Origin: Triops longicaudatus
Taxonomy: Eukaryota > Arthropoda > Branchiopoda > Notostraca > Triopsidae
Assembly: GCA_022885665.1 (NCBI GenBank)
Contig: JAGQDJ010000260.1
Coordinates: 248,001-312,000 of the forward strand
Direction: 5' to 3'
Length of the DNA: 64,000 bases
Shown here: positions 58,252 through 64,000 of the stretch, one piece after another
Layout of the letters: the number at the start of each line of letters is the position of its first letter
Numbering within the stretch: the first letter of the stretch is position 1
The notes under the pieces: generated by a model
What the model saw: the letters and a program-made list of their open reading frames with translations, nothing else
Told to the model about the DNA's origin: nothing
Database searches by the model: none
Translations under genes and position numbers: made by a program

Positions 58252-61163
58252 ATGAGTTCGCCGCCTAGCCCTGGCTCAGCGTCAGCCAGGAGAAGTGACG
58301 CATTGCCAACCAATTCGCGAGATGCAAATATCAGCCAAGTACAAGCTCACCCCATAGATTTAGCTCAGAAGCCTATGCCTGTGACAATCACGGGTATATC
58401 CAAACTCACGGCTGATCATCAGAGATCTATTTTCATGGTAAGAGATACGCGTCTAACCAATAAAGCGGATCATACCATAAATTTATGTCCGTCTTTCTTG
58501 TAGGTCAAGCCTGGGAGTGTTCCAGGTTCCATGATTACGCAGCAGATACAACCTTTACCTTCTGTAACTACTTCAGTGGTGCAACCATCTGGTATCACCA
58601 TTGCCCGGATGCCAGCCATTGTCAGACCAGGTATTGCCTTTACCTAATCGCGTAAAAGTCCCTTTAACGTCCGACCAGGTTGCGTACCGTAAGAACCAGA
58701 AGCATAAAGAAGTTATCCTTGTCATATCTTAGTAGAGAAATAGTTAAGAAATTTGCCGCAGACGGGAAAGAATAACGATAGGCGTGCTACCAGAGAGACT
58801 TAGACATCAGTATCCAATATTAGACAATAGCAGTGCGCGTTTAAATGGGGTAAAGAGTAATCCGGAAAATAAAAGCCTCTAAAATGCTTTAGGTAATTCA
58901 AACGTGCAAACGTCTACAAGACCCAGCTCGCCTTCGCTGACCCATGGTTTTGCACCAGTTCAGGCTCCAGGCGTTTTACACGTACCGAAAGGTAAATTAC
59001 TATTATCACTCTTAAATCAGGCTTTAATTGAAATCATGATGTTAGGCGCCGCTGCTGTTGCCAGTATTTCGTTACCACGTGCAGCCATAGTTCGCCCAGC
59101 TACGAGTGTAACTGCTACTGGAGCAATCGGGTATGTATACGAAATCCGGATTTCCGAATGCGTAAAAAAAAAAAAAAAAAAAAAAAAAATCGTTCACTCA
59201 TAGTACTCGCAATCCTAAACGAGCAATTTCGCGACTGGAAATAGTGATTCTAGGCTTGATTTTTTTCTCGTTTTTATAATTTTTACGTTTATTTACTTGT
59301 TCTTTTATTTATGGATTTTGTGCGTATTAGACTATCGACTATTCGCGTACCCCGTCCCGCTGCGCCCAATATGCCGAACGTGCGTCCAAGTAGTGGTCCA
59401 GTATCTCCGGCGTGGGTTTCGGTAACGCCCACTCCCTCCTCATCGATTACTGCCGTCACTTGTAAACCGATGTCAACGTCGAGTAAAAGTGTGAGCCAGT
59501 CGGGGCCAGGTGTAAGCATGCCAGCATCTTCGGTGACCGCACTTCCGCATGCAGTGCCCACTGTCATACCTACAGCTACTCAACTCCGCCTGGCTACACC
59601 TGTTTCTACACCCGTCAGATCGTCCGCACTTCCACGTAAATCTTTTCATAATTTCAGTTCTTAGTTTTACATGACGTTTAAACTCATTGGTAATTAAACT
59701 TTTACCTTATAGCTTCTGTTCCGCAAGCCTCTGTGGGTATTAGCGCTTCACTGCGACCCATGCCAGCCCACGAAGTCAAACCAGCTGCTCAACTCCGCCT
59801 TGCCAGTGTGAAATCCACGAACTCCATGGCTAGCTCTGTAATATGTGTTTTTAACTGATCACTTTTTTGACAACTAAATCATTAAATAGTCTTTCAACTT
59901 ACATATATATTTAAAATAGTTAAATTAGTATACCAACATTATGTAATAAAAATAAATTTTTAGTTAATTACGTTCCCTTCAGTTAATCACTTATCTCTAA
60001 ATAATAAATTTCGTTAACCACTTTATCTTATTATTGTATCAGGGTATGGAGAAGACGTACTCGAAAGGAACAGCAGTTTCAAGCATGTCAGTACCTGTAG
60101 CGACCGCGACGAGCGTCACCATTCGTCCCGCTCATCAAGGCACGCGACCGACGACGGTATCAAGTCCGCGGCCCGGGGTCCCTTCTTTCAGTGGTGCGTA
60201 CATCAGCACACAGAAAGTAAATGCACCTCCGACGACAGCCCTGCAGCAACCCAGCCGACCCACTTCGAGCCCACTTGTTTTAACAGCGCCCACTTCTAAC
60301 ATCAAAACTATAGTCCAAACTGGAAAACCACTGAACATGTCCTCCGCCCTTCCTGCAACCATTCGTGGGCCTTCTCAGCTTTCAGTTTCGCACTCCTCGA
60401 TACCGAAAATAAGTAAGTTTTTTTATTCAGCTCTTTGTTACGATTAACATGGTACATTCAGAGCTAAAGAATAACTTCCCTTCTTTTGGCAATGTAGTGA
60501 CATCCTCTGGCACTGTGATACCAGTTAGTACCAGAGGAGGACCGATGGTGGTGACGACACCGTCCTTTGCCAAAGTTTTACCCGCTACAAGCAAAGGCAC
60601 GGCCAGTGCAATAGACTTGGCAAGTCCGGCGCCTACGTCTGGTTCGGGTATTACATTAAACTTGTCTACCCAGGAGGGTCCCATCTCGGGCTTATACTTG
60701 CAAGCCACAAGGGCTACCACTGCCAGCGGCAATTCTTCCCACGTGGCTTCGAACGTTTTCACGCTTCAGCCAACTACAGCAGTGCTGTACGATGATACGG
60801 GCACTTACACCCAAACTCTGACTCTCCAAGCCACTGGGTCAGAGCCGCGAGATCCAAACCATCAGTCTAGTTCGCAAGGTAAAGTTTTTACAACGTAGGT
60901 TTTAATCCAATGCGATTACTAACCTGTTAATTCTTCTTTTAGATACGCGTGACAACGATATGGCCCCCACGCCGATGACAGCAACGTCTGCGCCAAGCAC
61001 GTTAGCAATACCCACTACACCAAGCAAGCTGGGAGCATCACCGAGGCCTTCGATTTTAAGGAAACGGGATCATGACGGGTAAGGAGAAATGCCTGTACGC
61101 TAGATACTCAGCGTTGTCGCACTTTTATCTTTCTTTTGGAACGTCAAGTTCTTTTAAATTTTT

Positions 61164-61195
<32 letters not shown>

Positions 61196-62518
61196 TAGAA
61201 GACAAAATTGTTAAAAGCATTGTAAGAGAAACCTGAAAATGTTTTGTTTGTATAGGACACCGCTAAAAGCGCAGAAAAATTTGTCAGCGGCGTTGAACGT
61301 GGGCGGTCTCCTGCATACACCCGTGGCTAGCAGCAGTATCACAAATATGACAACGGTCCAGATAACGTCAACAGCCACTTCAGCGGCTTCGATACCATCT
61401 CCTCCCTCAAACTCCTCGAGCAGTGGTTCGACCACATTGTCCGCGTCGCCGTCGCCTGTGTCAGGCCTACTCACGGCCGGTCCTGATGGGGAGGAGTCCA
61501 CGCAGTCATCCTCCCACTTTCCCTCCGCAGCTAACAGCAGCAACGCACTCGCGTCGGTAGCTGCCACCGGAGCGGGGCTTAGTAGCGCTTTGCCCAATTT
61601 AGTGGCCATGGCAGCTGCTTCTCTGACTCCAGCGATGGAGATGAGTCCAAGGAAAAAGCCCCGGAAGCAAATGTAGGCAGAACTTACAAACTTTAAACAA
61701 AGATACAATAATCATAATAATAATTAAAAAAAAATGGTTTTAATCTCAATTTAGGCTGGGCCTGGTGATGCAAGAAGTACGATATAGCGATGAGGAAATG
61801 CAGACAGCCGTTAGTAGGCCTCAAGACTGCGAGATGGCCAAAAATGAGATCAAAAGGGAATCGAAGTCAACAGGTAAAGGAAATCTAGTGTTCCGCTATT
61901 AATCCCTTGCCGTATCTCGCTTTGGAAGTTCGTCGTGTAAAAGTCGTTAACCTTTAAATATCTTTGACAGAGAGCGCTGCTGATGACAATAAGTCTCCTG
62001 ATCCAGACAATGAAGAAAATGCGAAAGTAGTCATAAAGCGTCCACAGTTGTCCTTGTTGGGCAAAGGGGGCAGTAGTCCTGGATGGACCAACACTGGCTG
62101 GAAGTCGCGCCATAGCCATTTTCAACGTTATACAGACGTCAAGTTGAAAGATGACCGGCGACCCACTGTGCACGATTTGGCCAACCAGAAGCAAGTAATG
62201 CAGAAAATTGTCGGCTGGAAAGTGCATCACTTAGCTGCGCAGATTGAAGACATGGCGTCGTTGGAAGCACAAGTTTACGAGCGGCTTCAGGCACTCATGG
62301 GCGTCGTGGAAAAGACTGCTACAGCAGGCAAAGCTGTTGCGGTCGATCGCGTGGACGAGCTCATCAAAGGCAATTTGCAACGCAGTGAAGTCATACGTGA
62401 TCAGTTACTCGAGTCACGCGCACAAATCCTGAAAGTTCTCGAGCATCAACCACGAATTGAAGAAATTATTCACCACTATGCCAACAAGCGTGCACCCAAG
62501 AAGCGGGAACGCACTTAA
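58252..62518 (+). CDS. SAP130: SAP130, Sin3A-associated corepressor subunit
   Basis: Twelve exons, 58252-58437, 58504-58630, 58893-58991, 59046-59130, 59331-59635, 59713-59837, 60043-60412, 60498-60878, 60943-61078, 61256-61672, 61755-61873 and 61971-62518, give 965 aa (human about 1050). SAP130 is a nuclear scaffold subunit of the Sin3-HDAC corepressor. The first two thirds are low-complexity Ser/Thr/Pro/Ala/Val, as in the family. Three landmarks identify it: ASPRPSILRKRDHDG (residues about 587-601), MEMSPRKKPRKQM (about 730) and the C-terminal domain HFQRYTDVKLKDDRRPTVHD, then IVGWKVHHLAAQIEDMASLE, VYERLQALMGVVE and DELIKGNLQRSEVIRDQLLE. The C-terminal part is the known Sin3/HDAC-binding region in vertebrates. 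Exon 4 has a weak polypyrimidine tract and is the least certain. The start at 58252 follows a splice acceptor by one base. Confidence 0.9.
59164..59189. repeat. poly(A) run of 26 in SAP130 intron 4
   Basis: Uninterrupted A26 shortly after the exon 4 donor. It has no element borders and may be a slippage-prone homopolymer. Confidence 0.9.
61165..61192. repeat. poly(T) run of 28 in SAP130 intron 9
   Basis: Uninterrupted T28 about 60 nt before the exon 10 acceptor. Its length may be uncertain in the assembly. Confidence 0.9.
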
Positions 62519-62691
62519 AAAAAAAAAGATGAGTAATAATAACATACTATTTAATGCAATTGTATTACGTCATGGGGACAAAACATTGGAGTAAGACTGA
62601 GAAAGAGCTATACAGTGTTTGCATTGATATTGTTATAGGAATTTGAATACCGTAAGGTGTAAGATTTTCTCATATTCAAAACTGGCTTAAG

Positions 62692-62697
62692 AATAAA
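62692..62697 (+). terminator. polyadenylation signal AATAAA for SAP130
   Basis: Plus-strand AATAAA about 175 nt after the SAP130 stop. The convergent acyl-CoA dehydrogenase stop lies only 87 nt further on. Confidence 0.5.
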
Positions 62698-62783
62698 ATC
62701 TCAATCCTTTACATTGCGCATATTGTAGTTTTAAACATTTTTGTATGCCAAAACATGCTGTTGTAGTATCGTCGTGTTGCTTC

Positions 62784-64000
62784 TTACACGCCCAAAGGAT
62801 TTGTATGAACCAAGCCACCACGGGCGCAAATTTCTTTGGCGATACTGCTCATATTGGCATAATTTTTCACGCTGACTGGTGACTTCAAAGCGGTCAAATT
62901 GAGCTGGATACGGTCAGAAGCCTAGGGCAAAACGGAGTTAATGAAAAACGTACTGTCTTTAAGTGTTCTGCTATGTCTTACTTCACTGCACCACACGCTA
63001 GCTAAAGTGGCTTCGTGCTGAGCGGAAGCCGTGTTTTGCTCAAGAGATCTGGACGCGCGCGAAAGAACGACAACGCTGGCATAGATGTCGATCGCTGCTG
63101 CGGCGAGGCGATTCAACAAAAATTGTTCTTCTAGAATATTCTTGCCGTATTTGACTAACAGGCCTTCTACTGATACACCGAATGCTTCGACTGCCTAAAA
63201 TGTTACGCTGTTAGATTACAAAAGCTCCAGGAGCGAAGAGAGGGAGTAAGTTTATTTACCTGTGACGTTAAGGCGGCTGTTTCCTTCAACTGCGGGTGAA
63301 CGTGATCAGCCAGAGAATTACCACCAATTCCGACAGTCCGTTTGGCGCGCTTGGTAGCTTCGCCCCAAACCATGCCCAGATTAGCAACCGGATTCTTCAG
63401 AGAGCGCTGCAGCTCCTTCAGATGGCCTCCCGCGTGTTGCAATCCAGTCAAGGCCACGAAAAGTCGGAGAATATCGTTGGTGCCTTCGAAGATGCGGAAA
63501 ATACGCAAGTCGCGCAAAACCTTTTCCAAACCATTGGCTGTCATAAAGCCGTTACCACCCAAAACCTGGATCGCTTCGTCAACGCAATTCCAAGCTGCTT
63601 CGGAAGCAAAAACCTTCAACAAAGCTTCTTATTAAAAAAATTGGCGGAATTAAAATGAAGACTTTACTTTGCTGATAGCTGCTTCGAGGTGGTAATCCGT
63701 GGAGCCGGAATCCATGTTCGCCGAGATCATATAGGCCATCGACTCCGTGACGTAATGGAGCATCGCAATGCGAGCCAACTTCTCTTGGATGGTGCCGAAG
63801 GAATCAATGCGGCGGCCAAACTGGGTACGGGTAGTAGCGTGATCCACCGCTTTGGCCAAAGCAGCACGAATAGTTCCCGACAAGGCAGCGGCCATGCCAA
63901 AGCGACCGTTATTGAGAATATTCATGGCCACTTTGAAACCCTGGCCAACGCCGCCCAAGACGTTTTCCACAGGAATGGGAACGTCTTCGTAGTAAACTTC
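62784..64000 (-). CDS. ACADVL: very-long-chain acyl-CoA dehydrogenase, C-terminal part
   Basis: Four exons reading leftwards, 64000-63668 (continues beyond the window), 63613-63260, 63194-62982 and 62921-62784, all in phase 0. The enzyme is the inner-mitochondrial-membrane flavoprotein that starts beta-oxidation of long-chain acyl-CoAs. Visible segments are VENVLGGVGQGFKVAMNILN, NGRFGMAAALSGTIRAAL, TTRTQFGRRIDSFGTIQEKL and MAYMISANMDSGSTDYHLEA, then AWNCVDEAIQVLGGNGFMT and RDLRIFRIFEGTNDILRLFV. The Glu in RIFEGTNDI is the family's catalytic base. The VLCAD-specific C-terminal extension follows (EEQFLLNRLAAAAIDIYASV, SRASRSL) and ends HTNPLGV. Only VLCAD and ACAD9 have this extension; the NPLGV end favours VLCAD. 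The FAD-binding N-terminal half lies outside the window. Confidence 0.94.

Noticed and set aside
1..64000. CRISPR arrays, prophage, operons, toxin-antitoxin or other prokaryotic systems
   Set aside because: Spliced eukaryotic genes with GT-AG introns fill the window, and no regular spacer-repeat array or bacterial gene cluster is seen.

Overview
This is 64 kb of a compact, intron-rich animal genome. There are no operons, no ribosome binding sites and no prophage or IS signatures. All spliced genes use GT-AG introns, many of only 54-90 nt. The single-exon Toll receptor has two leucine-rich-repeat/cysteine-cluster blocks and a TIR domain very close to arthropod Toll, so an arthropod or related protostome is the best guess. 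SAP130, SAM-type DGK and a mannose-6-phosphate-receptor homologue argue against a nematode. The species cannot be named from the sequence.

Layout, left to right. (1) 1-327: last exons of an M13 metallopeptidase (neprilysin/ECE type), + strand. (2) 963-2249: TRMT10A-like tRNA m1G9 methyltransferase, +. (3) 2838-5705: TTLL4-type tubulin glutamylase, -. (4) about 6.65-7.0 kb: a tRNA-Leu-derived SINE. (5) 8157-9496: SERHL-type alpha/beta hydrolase, +. (6) 10.2-10.7 kb: an unrecognised minus-strand candidate gene. (7) 10985-11919: ESCRT-III subunit CHMP1, +. (8) 12482-21173: a lysosomal enzyme receptor (LERP/CI-MPR-like), -, whose 5.3 kb intron holds the complete Toll-like receptor gene (15109-18375, +). 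(9) 22427-23303: RPL35A, -. (10) 24123-36714: a complete 29-exon UNC79 (NALCN-complex subunit), -. (11) 37599-39243: TFIIH subunit GTF2H2/p44, -. (12) 39992-40745: BAP18, +. (13) 41787-43594: WRAP53/TCAB1, -. (14) 44621-56248: type II diacylglycerol kinase (delta/eta), 17 exons, +. (15) 58252-62518: SAP130, +. (16) 62784-64000: 3' part of very-long-chain acyl-CoA dehydrogenase, -.

Gene models were built by reading splice sites and checking that exon phases join and that total coding length is a multiple of three. This holds for TTLL4 (706 aa), CHMP1 (207), the LERP-like receptor (663), RPL35A (130), UNC79 (2547), GTF2H2 (422), BAP18 (167), WRAP53 (439), DGK (1536) and SAP130 (965). Most genes are unrelated housekeeping genes, so there is no pathway cluster. 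The most notable points are the nested Toll gene, loss of canonical mannose-6-phosphate-binding residues alongside a kept DxxLL sorting tail, a Ser substitution in the DGK glycine-rich loop, an in-frame 54-nt intron in WRAP53, a DGK read-through that would delete the SAM domain, and two coding-like patches that match no family I recognise. I see no clearly novel molecular system.
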